Positions 28,061 to 37,942 of a DNA stretch of 64,000 bases are shown in pieces. Location of the stretch: NCBI GenBank assembly GCA_964017045.1, contig OZ024795.1:53359350-53423349 (forward strand). The letters are read 5' to 3'. The notes beneath the pieces are model-generated. The model was not told where the DNA came from. It did not search any database and worked only from the letters and a program-made list of their open reading frames with translations. The DNA is from Omphiscola glabra (Eukaryota; Mollusca; Gastropoda; Lymnaeidae). The position numbers and the translations under genes were made by a program. Position 1 is the first letter of the stretch. Each line of letters starts with the position of its first letter.

Positions 28061-28546
28061 GTTCAATAGACTTTATAGAGGCAGGTGGAAGATCAACCAC
28101 ACCCCATAAGTTCAATAGACTTTATAGAGGCAGATGGAAGATCAACCACACTCCCATAAGTTCAATAGACTTTATAGAGGCAGATGGAAGATCAACCAAC
28201 CCCATAAGTTCAATAGACTTTATAGAGGCAGATGGAAGATCAAACACACCCCCATAAGTTCAATAGACTTTATAGAGGCAGATGGAAGATCAAACACACC
28301 CCCATAAGTTCAATAGACTTTATAGAGGCAGATGGAAGATCAAACACACCCCCATAAGTTCAATAGACTTTATAGAGGCAGATGGAAGATCAAACACACC
28401 CCCATAAGTTCAATAGACTTTATAGAGACAGATGGAAGATCAAACACACCCCCATAAATTCAATAGACTTTATAGAGACAGATGGAAGATCAAACACCCC
28501 ATAAATTCAATAGACTTTATAGAGGCAGATGGAAGATCAAACACCC

Positions 28547-28860
28547 CAGCCCCCTCACACTCAAATTTTCATTTTTTAAACTTTAAAATTGATTTTTTTT
28601 TGCTCGCTCTTAAGAAGTTTTATTGTTATTGCTAAATATTGATGTTTTCTTTGCAATTATAGATGTAAAGTGCCCAGGGAAATTGATTGAATTGATTTCA
28701 CATTTCAAACTGATGTAAAGTTTTAAAGGGGAGAGCACTATTTCAATTATGTTTCCTGTTCTTGTAATGACTTATTTCCCTTCCCTCCAATTTCACTAAT
28801 GACAGAGAGATTGTGATTGCAATAGGCGCGTTTAAATATGAATAACAAATGTTAGCTGTA
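28547..28860. other. AT-rich spacer with no recognised feature
   Basis: Between the satellite edge and the next minisatellite there is AT-rich sequence with a T-run. I see no coding signal or repeat. Confidence 0.6.
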
Positions 28861-28970
28861 ATTATACCAGTGTACCCGTGTACTAGTGTACCCATATACC
28901 AATGTACCAGTGTTCCTATATCCCCATGTACCAGTGTACCAGTGCACCCGTGTACCAGTGTACCCGTCAT
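28861..28970. repeat. Minisatellite, 9/18-bp unit GTGTACC(A/C)GT
   Basis: About eleven imperfect nine-base units alternating CAGTGTACC and CGTGTACC types. The unit GTGTACCAG gives an open frame on the minus strand that is not a gene. Confidence 0.85.
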
Positions 28971-29174
28971 TAAATATTTCCTGTTCTTGAAATATGTTAC
29001 TTTTATTCCTCTAACTCGGAAGATTTAAAAATCCTAGCATAGTGGAATACGTCATGTATAGGTACAGTTATGTTTTGTTAAATAGTCTGTCTCTAGATTT
29101 TTAGATGATGATGACATTCAAATGTCAAAGGATAGTATTGAAGATCATTGTAATATAACTTTATTTTATTTCAG

Positions 29175-29278
29175 GGAATGCTCATTATGCCAGACAGGCG
29201 ATGAATGACTTTCGCTTCCCACACTGCAGCTCTTTCAATGACAAGATGAGGTCTGTGTGTCCTGTGCTTACAGCATGA
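29175..29278 (+). CDS. Possible terminal exon of an unrecognised gene
   Basis: A strong acceptor (TTTATTTCAG ending at 29174) is followed by two partial-codon bases and a 33-residue open frame ending in TGA at 29276-29278. The peptide starts NAHYARQAMNDFRFPHCSS and finishes MRSVCPVLTA, with balanced, protein-like composition including cysteines and aromatic residues. I do not recognise the family. If real, upstream exons would have to lie beyond or before the 24-kb satellite, which would put the satellite in an intron. It could also be an isolated relic exon. Confidence 0.35.
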
Positions 29279-29796
29279 GCTTTTGGGGGAAATCCCAGTA
29301 CTTCCAATCTGTTCATTTGTTGCTTTTAAAAATATATACAGTATATAACTTCCTTCTTCCCGTCACAACATAAAACCATGAAAGAATGAGTGTATTCAAA
29401 TCAGTGTTTCCCAAACGTTTACTTTTGGTGGACCAATGGACAAGTTCCCCTCTTTCACCAGGGAACTGTTGCCAGATAAATCAATTATTTTTCTTTTAAA
29501 TATTACATGTGTCTTAAAAAATTATCAAATCTGTGGTCAGCCCCATCTATGGAGTTCATCCAAATTTTTTGTCAAACAGAGTAGCTTGCCTGTGGTTGCC
29601 GCCTACTTTTTTCCAATTTGGTGTTGGTTCCAAAATCATATTTTTTATTTCTAAACTCTTTTCCAGTGAGTTGAGTAGGGTTAATTAAAATAGACCAATA
29701 ATACACCCATACCTCGCTTTACGGCCTAGATACGTTCCGGAAAAGTTGGCCGTAAAGCGAAAAGCCGTATAATGAATCAATAATTTTGATATAAAC

Positions 29797-30270
29797 TAGT
29801 GATGGGACGATACCAACATTTTTAACGATTCCGATACAATTCCGATTCTACCCAATTATCCCGATTCCCGATACGATTTCCGATTCTGATTCCTGGCCAT
29901 TATTACATATATGTATTACTGTACCCAGATATTAACATATTTAATTAATATAAAAGTTGAGAATTGATTAGAAGAGTTTATTAACTTGCTATTGAAGCTT
30001 TACAATATGCTAGATAACAATGTATTGGAAAGGTTTTATATAAACACATCTATCAATAATTCCATTTTAATAATACAAAGATGTAGTATTGAGTTCAAAA
30101 TAATATAAATAATTCCATTTTAATGAGAAAAACCTTCATTCAGTTAAGAATCGTTTTGGTATCGGAATCGGGTCTGAATTATTCAGCTCCGATACCGATT
30201 CCCGATGCTTTGGAAAAATCCCGATATTTCGATTATTCCGATACGATTCCGATTAATCGTCCCATCACTA
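29797..30270. mobile_element. Nested hAT-type MITE, 474 bp, 8-bp target duplication
   Basis: The ends are perfect 15-bp inverted repeats, TAGTGATGGGACGAT, close to the hAT consensus. The flanks carry the identical 8-bp duplication ATATAAAC at 29789-29796 and 30271-30278. The interior is AT-rich, with repeated GATTCCGATAC motifs near both ends, and holds no credible coding sequence. Confidence 0.88.
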
Positions 30271-30624
30271 ATATAAACCCATACAAATTTAATTTGATCT
30301 GTTCCAATTTTTTTATAAAATAATCTAGTCGTTAGTTCATAAATCATTTTATTCTTTTCATTTCCTATAAAAATAAAAGTACAAAACATTTTAATAGTAA
30401 ACAGAAATTTTAAAAAATAAACATATAAATTAAAAAACAAAAGAAATCATATGAACATATTTATACATAAAATAAAATTCACCAATTAATCCAAACAAAC
30501 AAAACAGAAACAAACACGTCAACTTACTGAGTCACAGGATATGAATAAGGTGGGATAGCACAGGAAATAAGGCAGACTACTAAAGCAGAGCCGCCTAAGG
30601 GGAGAAGCTGAAACTAAAGAGAGG

Positions 30625-30808
30625 CAGTGGTGTAGTGAGGGGGGCAAGGGGGGGCATCATGCCCCGGGCACTACTCTCAAAGTGGCACCAAATGGTATAT
30701 TTTACTATAATATTGTATGGTTTTCGAATGGGGGTGGAGCTAAAAAGGTATTGGGGGTGCTAAAAAGGTATTGTGCCCCGGGTGCGAGTTAAGCTCGCTA
30801 CGCCACTG
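30625..30808. mobile_element. Nested hAT-type MITE, 184 bp, 8-bp target duplication
   Basis: The left end is CAGTGGTGTAGTGAG and the right end is the inverse of CAGTGGCGTAGCGAG. The 8-bp duplication AAGAGAGG lies at 30617-30624 and 30809-30816. The interior has G-runs and CCCCGGGCAC and CCCCGGGTGC motifs, a style common in invertebrate hAT MITEs. No coding capacity. Confidence 0.88.
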
Positions 30809-31084
30809 AAGAGAGGATATCTATTGGCCGTATAATGAAACATCGTGGGCCGTAAACCGAAAAAGTGCCATAATTTAAAGTTGGCCGTAAAGCGAAATGC
30901 CGTATAAAGAGCGGCCGTATAGCGAGGTATAGGTGTATAGTTTTTTAAATAATGTTTATACTTTTACTCTGAATAATTTCTTTCCTCTCAATTTGTGGTC
31001 TAGACAAAAACAAATGAACCAACCCATTTACTCTTTTCTCTCTAAAAATAAAAAATAAAATTCCTTCATGGTCATACCCTATAG

Positions 31085-31265
31085 CAGTGGTTCTCAACCT
31101 TCCTGATGCCGCAACCCTTTAATACAGTTCCTCGGATTGTGGCCACCCCCAACCACAAAATTATGTTCGTAGATACGTCATAACTGTAAAGTATGTGTGT
31201 TTTCTGATGGTACTAGGCGACCCTTGTGAAAGAATCATTTGACCCCTAAAGGTTGAGAACCGCTG
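31085..31265. mobile_element. SPIN-like hAT MITE, 181 bp, perfect 8-bp target duplication
   Basis: The element begins CAGTGGTTCTCAACCTTCC and ends GGTTGAGAACCGCTG. It contains the CCCTTTAATACAGTTCCTC, CCACCCCCAACCA, CATAACTGTAA and GATGGTACTAGGCGACCC blocks remembered from the SPIN (Space Invader) hAT family. CCCTATAG flanks it on both sides (31077-31084, 31266-31273). It is shortened and lacks coding sequence. SPIN elements are known for horizontal transfer among animals, including a pond snail. The family assignment is from memory of the consensus. Confidence 0.85.
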
Positions 31266-31741
31266 CCCTATAGGACTATTAGATCTACCTATTACCATTT
31301 AATAAATACTACAAAAGAAGTTTTTTGAACGATAAATAATGAAATGTTAATAGGGAATATAAAACAAACAGTTGAAGAGTGGAATCATAGTCTATTAAAG
31401 TGTGGGCATCATGTATTCTGTGCAAGACAATTTTTTTGTTTTTTAAATAAGATGGCTTTGAAACGAGACTCAAATGAGGAAACAATGGACTTTTTGTTCT
31501 ACTTTCTTGACTCATGTTGTGCTGACTGACAATGTTAGGCTGGTGGATCATGGCCAATCCATGGAATCCAGGGAAATACAGCTCTCCATTGTACAGATCT
31601 GGATGTCTTTGAAATTGTTTACATTTTTTTATAACAACAGTAAAATGCTTCTTGGTTCCCAGTGGTTTAACGTGTCAATATTTTAAATCACAAGGCTTTT
31701 TTTAAAGGCTCAGGAAAGAGAATTTTGAAGAGGAAAACAAT

Positions 31742-31853
31742 AATAAGAAGCTCACACATTGAAGGTGGGAAGAAGTAAGAATGTCTGCTCAATAAGAAAT
31801 AAGAAGCTCACACATTGAAGGTGGGAAGAAGTAAGAATGTCTTCTCAATAAGA
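31742..31853. repeat. Tandem duplication, 56-bp unit, 2 copies
   Basis: AATAAGAAGCTCACACATTG recurs 56 bp apart (31742 and 31798), and the two copies differ at one or two positions. A recent local duplication in AT-rich sequence. Confidence 0.85.
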
Positions 31854-31965
31854 AATGATACTCACTGACAAAGTACCACTGGTTATGGTTCAATATATTA
31901 AGTTACATGGGAATATTAATGCTACTCTGAGAATGTTGAGAAAATCTTGTGTTATATCATTTATA

Positions 31966-32215
31966 TTGTGGCTTCAATTTTTTGTTAATGAGAACATAAG
32001 TTCATGATGTTAAAAATTTGTCAAGCCTTTGGTAAAAGATTAAGATCTTATTTTAATTGTTATCACATACCAGATATTCAACAATATCATATTATATATA
32101 TATATATTGCGGCTTAAATTTTTTGATGATGAGAACATGAGTGAATGATATTGACAATATGACAGCAAGACCTTTTCAAAAGATTAAAATCTTTAAAAAA
32201 ATTTTTAACACTTTA
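31966..32215. repeat. Diverged direct duplication, about 140-bp spacing
   Basis: The stretch from 31966 (ATTGTGGCTTCAATTTTTTG) is repeated in weathered form from 32106 (ATTGCGGCTTAAATTTTTTG), including the GAGAACATRAG and AAAAGATTAA blocks further along. An (AT)n stretch at 32094-32106 separates the copies. Confidence 0.6.
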
Positions 32216-32242
32216 TCACTTTTTCCAAAATATAACATAAAC

Positions 32243-32356
32243 CAGAAGTTCCCAAACTTTTTTGAGGCATGCTGCATCCAGGCTTTCCCAAGGCCCTCTA
32301 TATTAATTTCGAATAAGTGCTCTAAATAATAGCGGCATACAGTTTGGGAACCTCTG
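32243..32356. mobile_element. Small degenerate hAT-like MITE, about 114 bp
   Basis: The ends CAGAAGTTCCCAAACTTTTT and the inverse of CAGAGGTTCCCAAACT pair well and match a widespread hAT terminus type. No convincing 8-bp duplication is seen, so the flanks have probably decayed. Confidence 0.5.
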
Positions 32357-33370
32357 ATACCGTAAAACAATAGTTCCCAGGTTTTACACAAACAAAGATT
32401 TATATTTTACACCATATTTATCTGAAATTACATGCTTATACTTATTGGCACAGACTACACAAGTTAGGAATTTGTTCACAAACTATGCCCTGTGCCAAGT
32501 GGTTTAATCATTTCAGGCCGCTGCCCTGGTATTATTCATGTTTATGTAATGAGTAAGTCGTACCTCAAAAAATGACAGTAACATTATAATGGAGTTTCTA
32601 TAGTCTATATCTCTATAATTAAAATCATATTGTGAAGTTTCTATTAATGAAATTTTTTTTTTAATTTTAAATTTTTTAAAAAATATTTTTTTAAAAACAC
32701 AACAAAAAACATATGTTTAATCATACAGATAATATTAATAATAACAGTACGTTAACAACTTGAACACTGAATTGAGTTGCTTAACGTATTTACAACTAGC
32801 ATTTTGTAATTGTAATGCAGATCATCACTGCAGAACTCAAAAGGACTTTGCCAGGTCTTGTGCCTATGTTTGTTGTTGTTAAACGCAAATTCAAAATAAC
32901 TCCATAATTTACACCATTTTTACCACTTTGAGTCATGTCTTTCTAGAGCTTTTTTATTTTTTATATTGAGCATTCCATTAACAATAGATAAACAAACAAG
33001 AAAGGTTATTAGACTGGTGTTTATGCTTTATTGAAGTATGGGTACGTCTCAGGTGGAAACAATCATCTGGTGGGGAAGGGGGGGAGGACCCACACCCTTC
33101 AAAGATTGTCTTAAATTATCCGTAAAATCTATGGACATCAGCCTGAACTGGCAGACTTTTGGAGCACACTCTTCAGAGAGTAAATTGAAATTTGCCTCCA
33201 ATACCCATAAAATATGCGAAAACAAAATTGTGTCTTGCATGCATGTGACTTTCCAGTCACAATAGGATTCACATGCCACCTGCGTTACTCACAGTCAAAT
33301 GTAACCTCAGTCATTTTTGCATTCCAAAGATGAACAAAAACAATTTTTAAAAACATGCTTAATTGCAGAG
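32357..33370. other. AT-rich spacer, no gene recognised
   Basis: Long A/T runs, some on both sides of 32650-32700, and only short open frames with no codon-like composition. The longest (33038-33265, both strands) show no family motif. Confidence 0.5.
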
Positions 33371-33447
33371 GTGAGTGAGTAAACCCAGTACACACTCAAG
33401 AGCTATCAGCTGAGTGAGTAAACCCAGTACACACTCAAGAGCTATCA
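33371..33447. repeat. Tandem duplication, 38-bp unit, 2 copies
   Basis: GAGTGAGTAAACCCAGTACA occurs twice, 38 bp apart, each followed by CACTCAAGAGCTATCAG. Confidence 0.9.
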
Positions 33448-33552
33448 GATAAATTTGAAACTTAATTTTTTGTTATAAGCAAATATTTGTGTGTTAAATA
33501 ATATTTTGGAATGACAACAAATAATGGCTCCTGGTATCCCACAGATCAACAT

Positions 33553-33836
33553 GGTTACCGGAAATTTGATCGAAAGAAATTTCGTCGACGGAAAATTGAT
33601 CGACGGTAATTTGATCGAACGGAAATTTGGTCGAATCTTTTTTTCAGTCGAGACGTTAAAATTTTCGTTAAATTTCTTTTTGAACGCACTATACTATATA
33701 GTAAAACAAAATAATGCGTTCAAAAAGAAATTTGACGCAAAATTTTAACGTATAAATAAAAAAAACAATTCGACCAAATTTCCGTTCTATCAAATTTCCG
33801 TCTACCAAATTTCTTTCGATCAAATTTCCGGATACG
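33553..33836. mobile_element. Mutator-like foldback MITE, copy 1 (284 bp)
   Basis: Almost the whole element is one imperfect palindrome. The left arm has repeated GGAAATTTGATCGAA and GACGGAAAATTGATCGACGG motifs and the right arm holds their inverse. The terminus is GGTTACCGG at the left and the inverse of CGTATCCGG at the right. A 9-bp duplication GATCAACAT flanks it (33544-33552 and 33837-33845). A second copy at 49893 also has a 9-bp duplication, which fits the 9-11 bp typical of Mutator-like elements. No transposase is encoded. Confidence 0.75.
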
Positions 33837-33838
33837 GA

Positions 33839-33940
33839 TCAACATAGCCTTTGACAAAAAGAGATCACCTTCAAAGCAAAAAAGACTGTCTATTAGAACT
33901 CTGGATGAACCCGCATTGACCGTCACTTTCTGTATGTGAT
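33839..33940 (+). CDS. Possible terminal exon, split from its acceptor by a foldback element
   Basis: Before the foldback insertion the sequence would have read TATCCCACAG directly followed by ATCAACATAGCC, a good acceptor and an open frame. The frame runs INIAFDKKRSPSKQKRLSI to the end at DEPALTVTFCM and a TGA at 33938-33940. The composition is protein-like, with a basic serine-rich patch. The insertion at 33553-33836 places the element inside this putative exon; reading from the old acceptor now stops inside the element near 33748. I do not recognise the family, and it may be a dead exon. Confidence 0.33.
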
Positions 33941-34559
33941 AAGTATCTTGTGGTACTGAACACGATCATCTTCTGTCTAACTAAATATTCAGATTCATAT
34001 TTTGTTGTTGTTTACATGACATGTACACATTCCCTTGTTGATCATGTTTACTTTATTGAACATTAATAAACTTGAAATTTTAATCATTAATTTTTTTTTT
34101 ACATTCCATACGTGTCTGTTGTATTACAGCTTTAGATTTTGTTCTTTGGTTTATAAAGTTTTATATATTAAAGACGTTCTAGTAACTGTTAAAATTAAGA
34201 TTGGTTGAATGATCTGAATTCCATTTTAACAAAAATAATTTATGTTTACAGAAATATTTTAAGAACATAATAACAGAAACTGACAATTAATTGAAGATAT
34301 GAGATTTGATATTATCCCAAATTATTTTATTTATACATAATCAAAAAAAGAATAGTTACTTTAAGTATCTCTGGACACTTCAAAAAAACTGGGATAAAGG
34401 CATTCTTGTGTCAATCAATAAGTGAGTAGAACTCAAGAAAGACTAAATATTTTCCAAACGTGTGAATTTATATTAATTTCGGTACACTGAATAGATTTAT
34501 ATTTTAAGCTCTAGGGAAATTGTGTGTGCAGAGTGCATCCTTTATTATTTCGTAATGAA

Positions 34560-34790
34560 AACTGTTAATTAAAAATAAAAGAACCCAGATTGAGCAGCGT
34601 CACGGGGGGCGCGGACCGCGCCAAGGGATAACAGCCTGACAGGGTGGCCACCGTCGATGAAACTGATCGTATTTAATAAAATAAAAGCATATGGGCAAAC
34701 CTTGACAAAGCAGCAGGCAGCCACTAGAGCAGCGATTTTCAACCTGGGTTCGAAAACACATATTTCCGATGGTCTTAGGAATCTATTGAT
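34560..34790. mobile_element. GC-rich patch and rearranged hAT/SPIN-like terminal remnant
   Basis: At 34600-34660 a short GC-rich stretch (GGGGGGCGCGGACCGCGCC) stands out from AT-rich surroundings. At 34731-34782, CAGCGATTTTCAACCTGGGT is followed by AAAACACATAT and TTCCGATGGTCTTAGG. These are pieces seen in SPIN-type ends but in a scrambled order. Probably a decayed insertion; limits are uncertain. Confidence 0.35.
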
Positions 34791-35177
34791 TTGGTCTATC
34801 TGGATCCAATAAAAATTAGCCGAACAATGATAGTTGCGGATAAACTAAAATTTCAATGTTGACCAATAAAGAACGCATGTTTCAAAAAAAATTCATGGGT
34901 CAGCGGAATAAAGAATTCCTTTAAAACTTATTTCTGGACTTTTAGTGTGCGATACCATTAAATTATATATTTAACATTTCAATCGATACCAAATTATGCT
35001 TAGGTAGCGCGCTAATTATATTATAAATGAAACAGGCGCCCAAGGGTCTATTTTGCATGTATTGTGCCCCCCCCCCCCAAACCAAGTCTAAATTTTCTCT
35101 TACCATTCTACTTTAAAATACATTTTTAACAACTTTTAATTACTTTTTAAAAAATTATATAAATAACGATATTTTCA

Positions 35178-35997
35178 CCCATGGACCACCTTAATCTGTA
35201 TCCATGGACCACCTTAATCTGTATCCATGGACCACCTTAATCTGTATCCATGGACCACCTTAATCTGTATCCATGGACCACCTTAATCTGTATCCATGGA
35301 CCACCTTAATCTGTATCCATGGACCACCTTAATCTGTATCCATGGACCACCTTAATCTGTACCCATGGACCACCTTAACTTGTACCCATGGACCACCTTA
35401 ATCTGTACCATGGACCACCTTAATCTGTACCCATGGACCACCTTAATCTGTACCCATGGACCACCTTAATCTGTACCCATGGACCACCTTAATCTGTATC
35501 CATGGACCACCTTAATCTCTATCCATGGACCACCTTAATCTGTACCCATGGACCACCTTAATCTGTATCCATGGACCACCTTAATCTGTACCCATGGACC
35601 ACCTTAATCTGTACCCATGGACCACCTTAATCTGTATCCATGTACCACCTTAATCTGTATCCATGGACCACCTTAATCTGTATCCATGGACCACCTTAAT
35701 CTGTACCCATGGACCACCTTAACTTGTACCCATGGACCACCTTAATCTGTACCATGGACCACCTTAATCTGTATCCATTGACCACCTTAATCTGTACCCA
35801 TGGACCACCTTAATCTGTACCCATGGACCACCTTAATCTGTACCCATGGACCACCTTAATCTGTATCCATGGACCACCTTAATCTGTATCCATGGACCAC
35901 CTTAATCTGTACCCATGGACCACCTTAATCTGTATCCATGGACCACCTTAATCTGTACCCATGGACCACCTTAATCTGTATCCATGGACCACCTTAA
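35178..35997. repeat. Minisatellite, 23-bp unit, about 36 copies
   Basis: The unit is CCATGGACCACCTTAATCTG plus TAY (Y is C or T). An internal block with the AACTTGTAC variant followed by a shortened unit (near 35378 and 35722) recurs, so part of the array was duplicated as a block of about 15 units. Confidence 0.95.
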
Positions 35998-36103
35998 ACT
36001 GTATGCTGATCAGTATTTCTATATTCAGCTGTGCTTGATGTGAATGCTGCGCCCTTGTCATATTAACAGGTACGTAAAGAAAAAACACAGAGAATGGTAA
36101 ATC

Positions 36104-36365
36104 ATAGGAAACTGAGCTGTATTGACTGGTCTATGCCACGTATCATCTGTTGTATCATTAAAGCTATAGGAAACTGAGCTGTATTGACTGGGCTATGCCA
36201 CTTATCATCTGTTGTATCATTAAAGCTATAGGAAACTTTAACCAGCTGTATTGACTGGGCTATGCCACGTATCTTCTGTTGTATCATTAAAGCTATAGGA
36301 AACTTTAACGAGCGGTATTGACTGGGCTATGCCACGTATCATCTGTTGTATCATTAAAGCTATTG
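36104..36365. repeat. Tandem repeat, 62-67 bp unit, 4 copies
   Basis: The unit contains AGCTGTATTGACTGGGCTAT and ends ATTAAAGCTATAGGAAACT. It lies directly before the BED-finger region of the relic transposase. Confidence 0.85.
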
Positions 36366-36396
36366 TTATTTATTACTTTCATTAGCAAACCATCCC

Positions 36397-37930
36397 ATGA
36401 CAATGAATCGTGTAGAGAAGAACGTTAAGAAAAGAAAATATAGTGACGATTTTTTACAGTATGACTTAACCTCAACAATTACAGCAGGAGATGAGAAACC
36501 ACAATGTGTTATTTGTTGTGAAGTTCTATCAGCCACATATATGAAGCCGAACAAACTTAAACGTCATTTTAATAGCAAGTGTCCTGTCAAGGGTATGAGA
36601 ATCACTGTTGTTATGTTTGGTATGGAAAAGATGTTTAGTGTAGAGAGTATATGTGTAGCTGTATATATTATGTTGAGAGTTTGGTGATGTATTTTGGTAA
36701 GGGGAAATGACACGTTATTTTTGTTGTTGTTATGGTGGATTGATGGCCATGAAATGGTATTCAATCTGTGTAGCTTGTGTTGTGTTGGGGATTTCGGCTA
36801 GATGTATTGTTAAGGAAGTACTTTGATTTGTGTAATGAATTGGATTTTGAGTACCATATACATTACTATGCCATGTTGTGATGATGTATAATAAACTTAT
36901 AGTGTGCAAAAAATATTCAGTGTTTAGTGTATTGGTATCAGTTGCACTAGTCCATGGGATGAACAATGAGAGACAATAATATCCAACAAGTAAGCATCTG
37001 ACATCAAAGATTTAGATGAACACTCGACATTAAGGTCTACATTTTGACACATCCGAGCTTTGCCCGCAAGGATACCATCTATTTTAGAAGCAAAGCTGAT
37101 GGACTCAAGAAACCCTGACTTGACACTGTTATCAAGTAAGAAAAAAAAAATGTAGCAGCCGTTGACGCTTCATATTTGGTCGCACTCAGAATCGCCAGAG
37201 CTATGAAACCTCTGGTAAAGACATGGTTCAAGTTATGATCTGGATGAATTTTTTACAAAATTGAGTGCAATTTCCTTATCCAACGACACTGTCCGCAGAA
37301 GAATAGATGTCATATCTGCTAATATTCTTGATCAGGTAATCCAGGAAATTAAATATGCTTCACTTCCAATATTTGACATCCAGCTTGATGAATCTACAGA
37401 TGTTACAAACTGTTCACAGTTACTGGTTTACGTGAAGTTTATTTAATGATTGCAACTTTTAAGATGAGTTCCTTTTTTGCAAACCTCTTGAAATGACAAC
37501 TACTGCATGTGATGCATTATCAGTTGGCTTATTGCTGAAAGAGCATAAGTTCTCTTGGGAAAAGTTTTGTGGGGATGGCACAGATGGTGCTCCTGCTATA
37601 CTAGGATGTCTGTATTTCAAAGTTTGATAATGAATGAGTCACGAAAAGTCATCTGAACTCACTGAAGTGAGATGGTGCTTCTGCTATACTAAGTCATGGG
37701 AACTCACTGAAGTGAGATGGTGCTCCTGCTATACTAAGTCATGGGAACTCACTGAAGTGAGATGGTGCTCCTGCTATACTAAGTCATGGGAACTCACTGA
37801 AGTGAGAGGAAAGGTTTTAAAACAGCATTTTTCAGCCATAAAAGTGATCTGCAGAAAATAGCTTACTTTGTTGACATCTTTGCCATCTTGAATGAGTTAA
37901 ATATTTAACTGCAAGGACCAACAGCATCAT
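36397..37930 (+). pseudogene. Relic hAT transposase (ZBED/Charlie/SPIN-type), fragmented
   Basis: Three conserved pieces lie in order. At 36397-36600 a BED-finger start reads KKRKYSDDFLQYDL, then QCVICCEVLS and LKRHFNSKCP; the last expected histidine appears to be cysteine. At 37140-37446 there is VAAVDASYLVALRIARAMK, a frame change, then SLSNDTVRRRID and FDIQLDESTDVTNCSQLLVY, which holds the first catalytic Asp region. At 37450-37620 there is LEMTTTACDAL and then DGTDGAPAILG, the second Asp region. After a 45-bp array come pieces such as ELNLQLQG-like residues near 37900. Stops, frameshifts and a non-coding stretch at 36600-36970 make it non-functional. The C-terminal Glu and dimerisation region are missing. 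Confidence 0.75.
37653..37807. repeat. Minisatellite, 45-bp unit, inside the relic transposase
   Basis: About 3.5 copies of a unit containing GATGGTGCTCCTGCTATACT. That 20-base core is the transposase DGAPAIL codons at about 37585-37605, so the array was seeded by the transposon's own coding sequence. It stays open for 15 residues per unit. Confidence 0.85.
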
Positions 37931-37942
37931 GCCTCGATTATA

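Larger units (their letters stand above)
4131..28546. repeat. Large satellite array, 50-bp unit, about 488 copies
   Basis: The consensus unit begins ATAAGTTCAATAGACTTTAT and continues AGAGGCGGGTGGAAGATCAA then GCACACTCCC, exactly 50 bp. Two common variants differ at the start (ATAAG or ATACA); others have GAGCAAG, CAACCACAC or GCAGGTGG. A 48-bp variant ending CCAACCCC occurs in clustered blocks. The left edge at 4131 is abrupt and made of normal units, while the right edge (27340-28546) is diverged, with GCAGATGG variants and C-runs of 12-17. All open frames inside come from the repeat and differ only by frame. No CENP-B-like box was recognised. It could be heterochromatic or a plain intergenic or intronic satellite. 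Confidence 0.98.
29704..30935. mobile_element. Tc1/mariner-pogo-like MITE with TA target duplication, carrying two nested hAT MITEs
   Basis: Terminal inverted repeats of about 23 bp: left CACCCATACCTCGCTTTACGG, right the inverse of CACCTATACCTCGCTATACGG, two mismatches. TA dinucleotides flank both ends (29702-29703 and 30936-30937). Subterminal GGCCGTAAAGCGAAA-like motifs recur at both ends. ACCTCG-type termini and a TA duplication are typical of pogo/Tigger-like and other Tc1/mariner elements. No transposase is present. Two separate hAT-type elements sit inside it, so it is the oldest insertion of the three. Confidence 0.75.

Noticed and set aside
4131..28546. CRISPR array
   Set aside because: Units are head-to-tail with no unique spacers, the array is 24 kb, and the context is eukaryotic.
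29402..32360. One large hAT element from CAGTGTTTCCCAAACG (29402) to the GTTTGGGAACCTCTG end (32356)
   Set aside because: The two ends belong to a similar terminus type, but the right one pairs better with 32243, and no common target duplication exists.
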